DNA from: Akanthomyces muscarius
Lineage: Eukaryota; Ascomycota; Sordariomycetes; Hypocreales; Cordycipitaceae
NCBI RefSeq assembly: GCF_028009165.1
Contig: NC_079241.1
Location: forward strand, 5,766,001-5,830,000
Length of the DNA stretch: 64,000 nt
Direction of reading: 5' to 3'
The notes beneath the pieces were generated by a model. That model ran no database searches, was not told the DNA's origin, and saw nothing but the letters and a program-made list of their open reading frames with translations. Made by a program: the position numbers and the translations under genes. Below, piece after piece: positions 1-11,815 of this stretch (the stretch's first letter is position 1; each line of letters starts with the position of its first letter).

Positions 1-272
1 AAGGAGATTTTGATGTGCTGTTCGTCAATCGGAAAGCGCAAGTCGAGCAGCTCGAGTTGGCCGTAGTATCGGTAGAGCATGTCCCGACCTGAAGTGCTTT
101 CCTTTCCGGCGCCGCGCATGTCCTGGCGTAGTCGGTTGAGGGTCTCGCACTCTTCGGCATAGCGCTCGGGGTCGTCACCATAGGTGTTCCGAATGTAGCT
201 CTTGAGCGGCGTGACCCAATCGATTTCGTTGGTGGCCTTGACAGGCACCGAAATCATGGGCGACTGGGACAT
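1..272 (-). CDS. bro1: BRO1-domain ESCRT-associated protein, N-terminal part
   Basis: Only the first 90 codons lie in the window; the gene continues beyond base 1. The start begins MSQSPMISVPVKATNEIDW and is followed by the stretch around YIRNTYGDDPERYAEECETL and then RYYGQLELLDLRFP, the opening of the BRO1 domain as I remember it from fungal Bro1 proteins. Bro1 binds the ESCRT-III subunit Snf7 on endosomes and recruits the deubiquitinase Doa4 during multivesicular body sorting. The paralogue PalA/Rim20 of the pH-signalling pathway begins differently, so I prefer Bro1. No intron is seen in this part. Family call is firm; Bro1 versus PalA is inferred from the N-terminus only. Confidence 0.85.
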   Translation of the reverse strand, partial: MSQSPMISVPVKATNEIDWVTPLKSYIRNTYGDDPERYAEECETLNRLRQDMRGAGKESTSGRDMLYRYYGQLELLDLRFPIDEQHIKIS

Positions 273-3175
273 GTTGAAGAGTGAGCCGCCGGTTGGACGG
301 GTCGTGGGTGAGGAATGTCAAGAGTGTTGAACGAAGACTCGGAGGCAGCAGGAGACAGGGCCGTCGTCGTCGTGGGGTGATGCGGCACCAATGGAGACTG
401 GCCGCCTGGGCACTCGGAGCTCTTGAGCGAGGTGGGATCGGAGACAAGTCGGGACGATTTAGCTTTTGGGTTCCTGCAGTGTGATGGGCAGGGCGAATCG
501 CACAGGCGGTCGCATATGATGCGGCCCGTTCTCGATGTGGCTGCTTCTGCTGCTGCTGCTGCTACTGCTAAAGGAGCTGGGGCCGCTCAGGTGGGTGACG
601 AAGCTTTTGGCGGGCGGCTGGGGGATTTGGAGACGGCAAGTGGATGGTGCTTCAGCAGCTCCGAGGCGGCGGGGGGTCGAAGCTCGGCGGCGACGCGTCA
701 AGTGGACGACAGAAAAGGAAAAGAAGAGTGCAAGGACAAAGAGAAAGGCTCAGTGTCGTACGAGAAAGGCCCGCGAGCAAGGTAAATGTAGCTCTCGAGG
801 AACGAATGCTGGGCACCGCAGAAGCGGGGTGGACGTAGTGCTGGGCGGCAGCCTACTCACTCAGTACCTACCTTAACTACCTACCAGTACAAAGAGTCCG
901 GCGCTTCGACGCTGGGCCAGCCCGGCCAGGCACCTTGTAGTTAGCGGGGCATGACGCAGCTTCAGGCGACGGGTATCCCTACCTTTAGACCCAACTTGGT
1001 ACGTAATTACCTAGGTACCTTGTTTTGTACGTACCTGTATATAAGCCAAATCCAACACAACAATTTATAAAGTGTGGCGTACATGACGTGAATTTTTGAC
1101 AATCCAACAAACCTCACTACCTAGACTGCTACAACGCTTGTGACACATCCGAGCCCTCAGAGTCAGAGTCCGCATCGTCGACTGCGGCTAGGCCTGATAG
1201 TGCTATTGACCATACCTAGGTAGGTAACTATCTCGGCCAAGTCTGCGCCTGTGGTTGAGATGGGCCACCTATTCGAGGCATCTTGGCGGAATTCCATTCA
1301 CATTCTATAACCTTATTTTCGCCAAACCAGTCCCATTTTTACTTTGTTACCAGTACAGAAAAATCCTGTCCAGAGAAAAATGTCTGGTTGGCGTTGGTGA
1401 CTGGGGGGCGGTACATGAGCTTTGCGGCTTACAGCTATACCTACAGGTACATGGCCACTGCCAGCAGCAAGACGCAAGGCCAGAATTGATAGTGGACGCC
1501 ATGACGCAGAGAACCTAAACGTGAAAATAAACATCAAATAGAACGAAAGGGGACATGGAGGATCGGGCAAAATAAGGCTGCGTTTATTGCCACAGAGTAT
1601 ACGAACGATGATGGCGACTTTACCTACATAGAATGCAAGGCCGAGTGGATGGTACTCGATGCAACTTCGTCAGGTCTTTGCAATCAATCCTGGGCTCCAT
1701 TGTTGGCGAATAGATGGATGTATGAATTGGTTGATATGCAAACTTGTCTTATTCCTCTTCTCTCCTTTCCTTTTCTCCTCTCTTGTTTTCTCTATTTTCT
1801 GCCTTTACCATGTTCTTATACACCCCCATCTCTCTTTCTTTTGCTTTATCTTGTAGAATAGAACATATTCAATATGACTGGACTTGGGCGTTAAGTCGCA
1901 CTGCCTGTCAACACACTTCATTGTTACTTTCACCAAAGTACCTGTGGCCCATTGCAAGGTCCCCCCCCAGCTGCGTCAACAACCTCACTTTGCCGTCAGT
2001 CTCCCTTCTTCAACACAACCAGCGCCTACTTGACAACGATAAGTGTCTCAATAAGCAGCGCTACCGAAAACAGTTGCAAGAAAACATACGTCTCTCAGCA
2101 ACCAAAAATCATCGTTTCACTGCATCCTTCCCATTCAAACCCTCCTACGTCGTTCTCCTATACGCGCCGAGCACGCTACACCTCCTCTTTCCTGTGTAGC
2201 CGCCGGCACTAGTGCCAGTTTGGCATCTACTCATCGTCGAGCCATGATTCGTCCAACATTAGATGCTCTGACTCCTTGGTGCGAGGAAAAGAGCAGTCTG
2301 CTTTTGTGAATACCATGTTGTGTGTCTGCTTCCTTTCCTGCCGCGTCACCTGTGCCCTGCAGGGTAGCGGTCTGATGGACAAGCAAAATGATGCCAGCGG
2401 CAGCGATGCACGCGTTAGACAAACATCAAGGGCTTCTGCATGCAATATTTGCATTGTCCCTCACTCCTCGCCAAATTTGTGCCACCAGATGGGAGACACT
2501 GCAGCCATTGTCATCAGTGCCACGAACCACAGTTGCATGCACCGGATTGTCCTATTTGCCTCTTCTCACCAGTTTGTACTTAACGCGTCGACACCTTCTT
2601 TGTGAGGCATTATTCTATTCACGAATATTCACCACGGCAGTCTTCCAACTCCGATCCCCCAACTCATGTTCATTTCCCTTCCCGTATTCTCCAGCGAATA
2701 AGAAGCCTCAACGGCCTTGTGGCGTGTCACTCCAAGCGCCAGCTGCTCTAGCGTATTGTCACTCTCCACCACCAACGTCCAAACTGCCACCTGCTCATTA
2801 TCCTCCGAGACAACTCATCGTCATCCCGGCACTACCCCTTAACGCTTTTATAGATTGACTCGGCAAGTGATTTCAACGCTCTTCTTGGGTCAGGTACGCG
2901 TGCCTGGTTGCGCCGCCCTTTGTTGGTGCCCAGAGAAAACGCCCGTCTCATCTGCCGAGACTAACTGAGCAAGGCACTTACAGCTTCCATCAAATTTCTG
3001 CCAAGTTTAGAATCACATCGAAACACCGGCTGGCCAGGCGCTCTTACACACAAGGGCTCGCAACCAGCACGTGGCCAATTATACTACTGCTGTCTGACAC
3101 TGTAAGTCACGAACAGCGTGCGAATGTCGTCGCAGACCATGTTTCTGCGCCAAAGATCCATGATGCATTCATAAA
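273..3175. other. 2.9 kb gene-free interval between bro1 and the DUF829 gene
   Basis: No open frame here resembles a protein; all are short and compositionally random. From about 860 to 1230 it carries several copies of an ACCTAGGTA-type motif (860-890, 1000-1035, 1214-1228). A pyrimidine-rich tract at about 1742-1830 is followed by a C/A/T-rich, UTR-like stretch to about 3000. It must hold the bro1 promoter and the 3' end of the neighbouring minus-strand gene. A non-coding transcript is possible but not shown. Confidence 0.6.
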
Positions 3176-4180
3176 CTAGAGACGACTGCGCAGCATTGCG
3201 ATGACTGGGGACATTTCCCCCATCTCGCCACCTTCTCTGCTCCCACTAAAACCAGCACCAGCACCCGTCACCACAGGATCACGTCGCGCTTCCGTCTCGC
3301 TCCAGAACCTCTCCACCGCCCGCCAGTACTTGTTCGCATCGCCTCGCAGCAGCGCGCAGTGCCCTCCGCCGGGGATCGCCTCCCCCTCCACGTCGAACCC
3401 TTTGTCCTGTGCCTCCGCCATGTGCTGGTTAACAAAACGCCACGGCACAATCTTGTCCGAGACCGAGTAGAGGTACATGCGGCGCACGCTCCGGCCAAGC
3501 ACGCCCGGATCGTGCGCGGCGCGCTGCATGTCCCCGAGGGAGCCGCCTCTCCCCAACAGGCCAGAGTTCTGCATCGCCAGCAGCACCGCAATCGTCGGGA
3601 AGAGGAGAAGCCGGCCGATGGTCTGTGACAGCAACGTGTTGGGAAGCGAGTAGGCGGCCGCCTTGAACGTCCTGCTCAGCGAGCCGTCGCTCGGGCAGCA
3701 ATCCATGATGACTCCGCCCATGGCCCGGTCGAGGTCGCCGGGCGAGGCGGCGTGTCCGCCAGCCGCAAGCTCATGCCGCGTAATTCGTGCCAGCTGAATC
3801 GCCATGTTGAGCCCGCCACCCGAAAAGACGTGCCATAGTATCGACGGTGACGAGGATGATGTGCCGCCGCTGCCGTCTCGAAGGATATATCGTACAAGGA
3901 TGTCCCTCGCGGGCTGCAGTCGCGAATGCATCCGCGCAAACGGCGTCACGGTAATCTCGGACAGCCGCGCCGTAACGAGCAGCACCGCCGCATCGCGAAA
4001 CAGCTTCCGGTGTCCCGCCACGTAGCGCCCGATGTTCTTGGCCGAGGCGCCCCCGAGCCACGTCGACAGGACGACGAGAGAGGGTCCCTGGTAGTCGGCA
4101 TCTGCCGGCCCTACCGGTTCGTAAAAGTAGACGTCGTCGCCGATTCGTCGCAGCGGCGCAAGAGGCGATGTGCGAGACAT
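3176..4180 (-). CDS. TMEM53/PaxU-like (DUF829) alpha/beta hydrolase
   Basis: A 334-residue single-exon protein of the DUF829 family (TMEM53 in animals, PaxU-like in fungi), which has an alpha/beta-hydrolase fold. The N-terminal part has the family's VVLSTWLGGASAKNIGRY stretch. A candidate triad can be seen: Ser near residue 120 in WHVFSGGG, Asp in YSVSDKIVPW, and His in GGGHCALLR. The frame stays open 28 codons upstream, but those residues are Phe-rich and unlike the family, so the Met at 4180 is chosen. Substrate is unknown. PaxU was named from an indole-diterpene cluster, but no such cluster is present here, so no role in secondary metabolism is implied. Confidence 0.8.
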   Translation of the reverse strand: MSRTSPLAPLRRIGDDVYFYEPVGPADADYQGPSLVVLSTWLGGASAKNIGRYVAGHRKLFRDAAVLLVTARLSEITVTPFARMHSRLQPARDILVRYILRDGSGGTSSSSPSILWHVFSGGGLNMAIQLARITRHELAAGGHAASPGDLDRAMGGVIMDCCPSDGSLSRTFKAAAYSLPNTLLSQTIGRLLLFPTIAVLLAMQNSGLLGRGGSLGDMQRAAHDPGVLGRSVRRMYLYSVSDKIVPWRFVNQHMAEAQDKGFDVEGEAIPGGGHCALLRGDANKYWRAVERFWSETEARRDPVVTGAGAGFSGSREGGEMGEMSPVIAMLRSRL

Positions 4181-4939
4181 GGATAGGGTTACAAGGTATA
4201 AGTGAACAGGCCGAAAAAAAAAAAATTGAAAGCCTTTGTCGTGGTGAAGGATCAGAATAGACAAGGTTCAAGGTTCTTTTGGAATTTAACTACCCGTGTC
4301 GTAAAATCGAGCTCTTTCCTTATTTTACTTGTTACTATGTGTTGCCCGGGATTGACTTATATGGGCAGGAGGCACCACACACACTTAAACATGGTCTTAG
4401 ACGGTTGATGGGGCCCAAGATAAGCAAGGAGTGAAGAAGCCAAAAAAAAAAGAAAAAAAGAAACTTGTGGCCTGTAATCGCGCATAGTGGCCTTGTTTGC
4501 CTCTCTTCCCTCGCTCCTCCTTTCTCTACTGGGTTTTGCCTGCCTGCCCGTGCGTCTTTGTCTACTTCCTCTCTCGGGGGTTTGGCGATGGTGGCGGCGG
4601 CTGGCGACCTCCCGCACGCCACTACACCGAGAGCATTCTTTCCACCCCGGCCGAGGGCTCAGCCTCCGCCGCCGCTCGCCCAGTGCCAGAGATGGACGGG
4701 GTCGCACAACATAAGTCACTGACCGGAAACTCTCTCATCCACACAACCAACATCTTACGGCTGAACGGCCGCTTTCCGCCCCCTTGACTATTGTTTAAAG
4801 GAAGAAGAAGTCATTTGTTAACAGTAATAAAACCATGTAGATGAGTCGTCCGGCGCCACTCCAGGTAGCGTTTGTTTGCATTCTTCTGCGATGGCGCTGG
4901 CCCACGCGCAACGCCCCGTCTCGATGCTTTGACCATGGT
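4181..4939. other. Intergenic, DUF829 promoter and PLD 3' end
   Basis: About 760 bp between two minus-strand genes. Contains A-rich runs (4214-4223, 4442-4460) and short chance frames only. No other feature seen. Confidence 0.5.
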
Positions 4940-7788
4940 CTACGTGTACACACTCTCCGTCCACGAATTGACCTGCAGGCCCCTCTCGGCCATCTCGGCA
5001 TCCTGCAAAAAGTCCATCGGCATCCACACCAGGTGGCCCTTGATCTCATCCAGCTTGGCTCGCGCGTCGGCGGCCGGCATAAACTGGTCAAATATGTGGC
5101 CCGCCTTGACACCCCGCGGCGGGAGGTATCGGTCATAGTCCTCAAATGTTTTGACTAGAGACACATCATAAGGTTAACGATCGACCCGTCACTAGAGTAA
5201 AAGCAAAAAAACAAAAACAAAAAAAGAAGTCTATAAATGTCCCAGCCGCAAATGTCTTGTCGCAGATGCGGGCGCTCGGGGATCAGGCGTGGTGGGGCAG
5301 ATGGCTGTAACTTACTATGATCATCTGGATCGCAATGGAACAAGTGACGGAATATTTCCGTATTTCTGTCTGCGCGGCTGGTCCAAAGGTCCCAAAGCTC
5401 ATCGCCTAGTGGATCCTCGACAAACTTGTAGCTCTCGTCCTGGTCGTAAATGTCGTTCTCGGGGTTCACACTTGGCGGCTGAGCGTTGATGTCGTCAGCC
5501 GCGTCGAAGTTTTGGGGTGGCAGCAGTCCCAAGTGCTCGCGCCACAGGTATCGGCGAAGTGTGGCCGCATGATAGCCGGCTTCGAATGTCTTGCCGTCCA
5601 TGCTGCTCGGGATTCTGCGTGTGTCCTCCATGACAATGCTCAGCTCGCTGTCGTGGTACCCGAGCTGGCTGCGGTCATTGATATTACTGGAGCCGCAAAT
5701 CACGACGCGGTCGTCGGCAATGAGAAGTTTTGAATGAATATACAATTCTTCCTGGATCCAGTTTCGGATTTCCAGCTCCTTGTCGTCCTCATCATCCCAA
5801 GGCTCCTCGGTGATGGGACCCTGACCAGCCATGGCATGGTGCGCCAGCGATGGTAGCTTTGTGTCCTTTTCTTCTGGCATTTCTGCTTCGAATCTGCGCT
5901 TTGCCTCCATGGCACTTTCCACCACGGCCGCCTTTTCCTTGGATTTCTGTTGCGCAAGAGTGCCCATATGCTCGTCTCTCTCATTGTGGCCGGCATCATT
6001 GGTGCCGTGGATACCTTCCTTCATGATTTCCTCGGCTTCTGCTCGCTGCACATCCTGGTACTTGACGCCAGACTTTTCTTCGGCCTCCACAAGAGCCTTG
6101 GTTTTGTTAAGACGATCGTAGGATCTCAAGTTGAAGAAGAAAATGTACTGTCTGGGATCGACACCCTGTGCCTTGATCTGTCCAAAGATGGAGTGTTCGC
6201 CACGACAGATTGACTTGTATTGGTAGTCCATGATAGCACGAGTTCCAGACGCAGCGTTGTCGCGCAGATCACCCGCAAATCCAGGAATAGCCGGAATCAG
6301 GACGATGATGCGGAACTTACGCTCCTCCTTGGCGGCTCTCAGCACGGCCTCGACCATTGCCCGACCGATTGTGTTGTGGATTGGACTCTGATTCTCACCA
6401 GTAGCAGTGATGAAGAATTGGTTTTCCAAGTAGACATAATGCTCAGCCTTGCGAATAACCTCGCAGTAGGCATTTTGAATAGAATGCTCCGTAAGTATGC
6501 CGCTCGACCAATCGGCGCTGGAGCGAACAATCTGGGCGTGGACAGTGCCTCTGTTATCGAGGTTCTTGGTAGCAAGAGACGTCAGCGGATGCTTGACGTA
6601 GTCGCCACAAGGATGCTTAGGCCTCTGCACGCCAACCAAGTCTTCGTCTTCGCCTTCGCGGCCTTCGAGAACAATCCAGTCGTAGCGCTCATCGCGCTTG
6701 TACTTGTCGCGCTTGGTGAAATTCCAGCGCAGAACGAAATGCTCCGCGATATCGTACACACAAGGCCCAATGACACTCATGGCGACGTCGTGCCATGGCA
6801 TACGGCCGTACGATGCCTTGCTCAACTCATTCTGCTGCCAGTCCTCGACCTTTTGAAAATCCATGACGCGGTTGTTGTTGAAATCTTGTCCTGGCCAAAT
6901 TTCCTCAGTGACGCCTTCTGGGTGGACATCGGCAAGCGGGTGGTGGTGGGCGTCCCAACGGCCGAAACAGAGATCGAGACCACCGATGAAGGCGATGGCA
7001 TAATCAATGACAATGAATTTCTCGTGATGGGCCCAGTACATGGTAGTATCGGCCACATTTTCAAATGGATTGTGGTCAGGGTGGCGCAGGATGCGAATGT
7101 TGCCGTGGCCAGGAGTGCCTTCGGGACATAGCGCCTGGAGCGCGTGCTTGGTGTGGATGGAGTTGCAAGTCAAGGCGGCCTCGACTTCCTTGTAAACCAT
7201 GACGAAGATCTTGACGCCAGCTTCAGCCTTGCGCTTCAAGATCTGGTCCAGGCGGTATTCTTGCTTGTAGTGCGGGGGGCGGCGCAGAAAGAGCTCTGGC
7301 GACAGCCACCAGTCGGCGATGTAGATTGACTCTGTGGCTTGTTCGAGGGCGACCGAGACGGCCCAGAAGTAGTCGCGTCCGTCGACATACCACTTGACGA
7401 GGTTGCCGTCTCGCTCCGGAAAGTATGACTCGAAGCGGTGGGAGTCGCAGGCAGCTGTTCGCTTTTCGTCGCATGCCTGCTCGTGCGCTTCATCATGGCG
7501 ATGGTTGTGGTTGAACTACGGTCCGGTCAGCTCTTCTGCTCGCTTGTTCCTTGAAGTTCAATTGACTGTGAATGGGCTTACTATGTTACCGATCTTTCCG
7601 AATTGATTTCTGAAAAGAAGTTAGACAAAACGGCGCGCAGCACTTGGTGACAGCGGGGCCTACTTTTTGTGGTGGAGGGCCACCTTGACATCGTGAAGCT
7701 TTGAATCATGGAGCTTTTCCTTCATGTCGCCCACGAAGTTGGTAAAGGCATTGCCTCCGGACTCGCCCTTCTCGCCGGATCCCGTCAT
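4940..7788 (-). CDS. PLD1: Phospholipase D, short PX/PH-less form
   Basis: Hydrolyses phosphatidylcholine to phosphatidic acid and choline. Four exons: 7788-7664, 7609-7582 (a 28-nt exon), 7515-5316 and 5154-4940; introns use gtaggc, gtaagc and gtaagt donors. The model gives 855 residues. Two HKD motifs are intact: HEKFIVID near residue 215 with FIGGLDLCFGRWD after it, and HSKLLIADDRVV near 645 followed by GSSNIND. A charged linker of about 100 residues (E/K-rich) lies between the catalytic halves. There are no PX or PH domains before the catalytic core, unlike yeast Spo14, so membrane recruitment must work otherwise. The N-terminus (MTGSGEKGESGGNAFTNF) matches the usual fungal short form as I recall it. 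Family is secure; exon 2 is inferred from frame continuity. Confidence 0.92.
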
Positions 7789-8034
7789 GGCGGCGGCGGC
7801 GGCGGACAACTGAAACACTGGAGATGCTTGCGTTTACTGTGGTGTGGTGTTGCGCGCAGGTGCGGCAATGGCGGGGTAATGCTACAGAGCGAGACGAGGA
7901 CTCCAGGAAGATGCAGAACAGATAGTAAGAATACTCTGATGCCTAGTCGCAGCCATGTATGTAGGTGTAGCTGGCAAGGTTTAACAAATTTCAGAGGTAG
8001 CTTTATTTCCCCCCCGTTCAAGCGCACAAGCTGG

Positions 8035-8036
8035 GG

Positions 8037-8068
<32 letters not shown>

Positions 8069-8069
8069 C
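8035..8069. repeat. (GGCA)n microsatellite
   Basis: About eight and a half tandem GGCA/GCAG units, followed directly by a run of G. It sits in the promoter region shared by PLD and the FHA kinase. Confidence 0.9.
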
Positions 8070-8963
8070 TCGGGGGGGGGCGGTTACGACGATTATTTTA
8101 AGCTTAGGTAGGTACCTAGGTAGGCAGCGGGGTTCATTTGATGGGTTCGTCAGGGCAGTTGGCACGGCTGGATACACGAAACGTCACTGAAAATCCAGGG
8201 CGGAGCCGGGGTGCCATCACGATCAGCACCGAAAGCACCAGCAATGGCATCATTTTCAGCTGCCGTGTCCCCAATTAAGCCAATGAGAATAGAAGATGTC
8301 GAAGGGTCGGCACCGTCGGGTCTGCTGCATCTCGTAGCCAAATTAATTTAAGTCTGGCTCGTGACTGTTCAACGGCGTCAAGCCATGCCCAGCCACATCC
8401 AAGTCTTGGAGAAGCCTCGTTCGCCCTGACGTCACCGGCCTTCTGGTAGGCAAGTTATGCCCCGCCAAACCTCTGCTGGTAAATTGGTAGGCACATCACG
8501 ACTCGGCCTCACCATGAGCTTGCTTCCGTTACGTGAAATCCTGCCCTCAAAAATTCACTACCTCAAGACACGGGCCTATAGAGTTCGTCATGCGCGAAAT
8601 GGCGTCAGATGATTGCAAAGTTCCGAAAAGAACACATCGACTGGCACCATCTTCCTGACGCGGACCTGCAACAATTGCGCTCTGCTTGTCGCAAATGTTT
8701 CTGTCCTTGCGATTGCCCAGCATGCCTTCATACTGGTATTTTCGTCTGTTTCCTTGATCGCAGAAAACGAAGTGATTGTCATTTCCCGCCAATGTTTGCC
8801 CAAATATCTAAACACGGCTTTGATGGCCTCCATTACAAAGAGCTTTCATCACAAAGAGCTTCTTTAGTCAGGACTATGCAGATGAATTGTAAAGCCATTT
8901 TCGAAACGGTCTTTCACATACCTGATTGAAACATATGATACGGAGCAAACGCTCATTTCCGCT

Positions 8964-8973
8964 CATAAATACC
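8964..8973 (+). promoter_or_regulatory. Possible TATA element of the FHA kinase
   Basis: CATAAATACC lies about 80 bp before the kinase start codon, a reasonable place for a TATA-like element with a short leader. Seen by eye only. Confidence 0.3.
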
Positions 8974-9045
8974 GCCTCCTCCCACTACTAGGATGAGATT
9001 CTGAACAAGCTTGCCAGTCGCTAAAAGCAGTACCTACATTACACA

Positions 9046-11067
9046 ATGGACACCAACAATGCTATCGCACGCCTTTATGCTTTGCCGCGCAGCAGATTCT
9101 TTGTGGAGACTAAGGAAGGCACCATCACACTGAGTCGCTTCGAGGAAATGCCTCGACAGAATTTGCCGATGGCAGCTCAGTTCGAGTGGCATGCAGGCCT
9201 GACAACGCTGACGCCACAAGATTATACCGACACGCCTAAAGAATCGCAATGCGACCAATACATTCCAATCTCGTTCGACAAATTGCCGAAGACGTCCCAT
9301 GGACTGATATTTGGCTGTGACAAGGCAAGCGATGTCAGGCTGCCCGACACAGGCTGCATAAGCAGATTCCACTTCAGCATCGGCTTCGATGATCAGCGGC
9401 GTCTAATAGTCAAGGACTTGAACTCCCTCAACGGTACTCAGGTCACATTCGGCGATAAAGGAAAGGGAGTCCGTCGCAAATTCCAATGGCTGGTTGGGGG
9501 CATCAACGACTTGAGCCGTGAGCAGATCGTCATCAGAGTCAGCGATGAGTTGAGCCTTTGGCTCGTTCACGAAAACCATGGCATAAGAGAAGCTGAGCAC
9601 AGGGACAAGGTCGATAGATTTCGTCGAGGCGCTCAAGATTCCGGCTCTCTTCAGCTTCGCATTCACTGTCGCGTCCAGTCCCAGTTAGGATTACGAAGAG
9701 GAAAAAAGCCACCATCCACCGCGCAGGATGATGCCATACATCTCCTGAAGAAACTCGGAAATGGTTCGAGTGGGACTGCAACCTATAGATGGAACGTCAG
9801 TACTGGAGAAGAGGTGGTTCTCAAGCAACCCTTAGCTGATTTCCGCGAGGATACCTGGATGCAAGAAGCCGAAATCATGAACCAGCTTCGCCACGTAAGT
9901 TCAGGGCCAGCTCCTCCGCTTGACCTTGACCCATGCGCTAACCTGTACTAGGAAAACATTTTGAGATTAATCGACTCCGACTTCTCCTCTATACCAACAC
10001 TGTATCTGGAGTACTGCCCAGGGGGCACGCTGTCGGATATTGAGAACCAGTTGAGTGCCGGCGAGATTCTCGAGGTTTTACAACAATCTCTTGCTGGCTT
10101 GAGTTTTGCTCATGGCCTAGGTGTGGCTCACCGTGACCTGAAGCCCGAAAATATTCTCGTCTTGTCCCGAAACCCGTTGCAGATCAAAATTGCCGACTTT
10201 GGACTCGCCAAAAATATCGCGAGGCTTCAGACTTGGTGTGGCACCCCTGATTTCATGGCCCCAGAGATCTGGACTGACAAGGGCTACACCGGCGCTGTCG
10301 ATATATGGGCGCTGGGCGCGCTCGTATATGAGCTCCTTTTCGGTTATTTGTTTATGAGCCGTGACCCTACTGCCCCAGGCAATTGCGACGACTACTGCCA
10401 AGCCATTGTCCGTCGGCTTAATTGCTATCTGGCAATCCATAGTGGCACCATGGCAGAATTTGTAGCCAAATACATGCTTCAGGTGATTCCCGAAAACCGT
10501 CTATCTGCCGCACGCTGCCACGTTCTTGCCATGGCTCTCCCGCCCCCGAGCGACCGGATACAGAGACCCCAGAGCTCGTACTTTGCTACCACGTACTCAA
10601 CAACCGACTACAGCAGCGGTAATGATACATGGTCGACTTTCAACGGCGCGGCTACGGACGATGAAAGTCGCACTATCACTGCTCTGAGTTCACAGACCTT
10701 TGCTAGTGGCTACACCGATACAAGGTCACCTCTTTTCGGAACTTCTACGGGCCACGAAAGTCTTACCGTCACTTCCCTCGGCTCGCCAACCGTTAATAGC
10801 GGTTACACTTCTGCGGCTCCAACTGCCCGCAGAGCGGCTCACGAAGACATGCACTCGTGGTCTGACGACTGCTCCGTCGACTGGCACCAGGGGAACACGC
10901 CACGCCAAACCAGAGATTGGTCGGCAGATGACTCTGAAAACTTCAGTTTTTGTTCCCAGTCACCCAAGGTATGTCAGTCTAGTGAGGAACCGTTCGAGGG
11001 CTGGAAACTGCCCGTGAACTGGTCAGAAGGCGACACGGTCACGACGGATAATTCTCCCGAGGATTAG
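9046..11067 (+). CDS. FHA-domain serine/threonine protein kinase
   Basis: Two exons, 9046-9894 and 9952-11067, joined by a gtaagt...tag intron; 654 residues. An FHA-like domain lies at about residues 80-150, with ISRFHFSI and DLNSLNGTQV matching the SxxH and NGT signatures. The position expected to carry the phosphothreonine-contacting Arg of the GR motif reads FGCDKASD, so binding may be lost or altered. The kinase domain at about 230-510 looks active: GNGSSG loop, Lys in VVLKQP, HRDLKPENIL, ADFGLAK, and GTPDFMAPEIW in the activation segment. The tail (about 515-654) is Ser/Thr-rich with two related repeats. An FHA domain before a kinase domain recalls the Rad53/Chk2/Dun1 group, but I cannot assign it as an orthologue. 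Probably a lineage-specific signalling kinase. Confidence 0.85.
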
Positions 11068-11815
11068 TACGGGACCTCGCGCGATTCTCGTGATCGATTC
11101 GGGCCTTGCTATTGGCGTTACGGTTTTTTGTTACTAGGATGTGTAAGAAAGACGTGCTGGTGCAGGAGAACCAGGTAGATTATCTCATGGGCATGGGATG
11201 TAGACTGCATTGTATGAGGCGTTGTGTTTTTTTTTTGTTTTTTGTTTTTTTCGTACTTCTTGCATGAGTAATTAGTTATTCTGAATTCATGGGATTTTAA
11301 ATACGGTGCAGAGGAGTCAATCCTCATTTTCAATCTAGTCTTTCCTTCTATCCTTGGTTAACTAATTTACACCAATGCATTGAACTCAGCTACTCTATCC
11401 TCGCATGGACAAGGCGACTGCGGGCCGTCGTCTGAATCAATAAATCTAGGGCTAATTCCTAACATATTAGCATTGCAACGTTGATTCAAATTTTCTCTAT
11501 ACTGATTCTCCCTTTTTGGGATTGTTCCCGGGTTGGCAGATCGCATCGGTTTAATGAAGCTTTGTTAGCGGCACAGGTACGCGTCTCGTCCATCCCTTTT
11601 GCCCCGCACTGGAGGAACCCCTCACCAGCCAAGGCAGTGCCCCTCTGTGACAACGATTCGGCCAGACTACACCGCCGCCACTCTGTCGATACGAAGCTTC
11701 CTCTAGCACTCTGTCGTCTGCTTAGCCTCTCAGTGACTTCTTTCTTTTTTCTTCTTCTCCAGTTCGCTTTTCTTTGCTCCCGCACCCCAAAGAGACCACC
11801 TCCCCCAGAGCAGCC
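11068..11815. other. Intergenic before the GLTP gene
   Basis: About 750 bp. The first half is T/A-rich with a poly-T stretch (11226-11250), fitting a 3' UTR. The last 80 bases are a pyrimidine tract (11735-11765) typical of fungal promoters. No gene seen. Confidence 0.5.

Larger units (their letters stand above)
7789..9045. other. Intergenic, divergent promoters of PLD and FHA kinase
   Basis: About 1.26 kb with no convincing coding frame. Holds a tetranucleotide microsatellite (8035-8069), a poly-G run (8072-8080) and an ACCTAGGTA-type motif (8104-8126). A TATA-like element lies at 8964. Confidence 0.5.

Noticed and set aside
6220..7131. 303-codon plus-strand frame opposite phospholipase D
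   Set aside because: The opposite strand carries the PLD catalytic motifs; this frame has no independent support.
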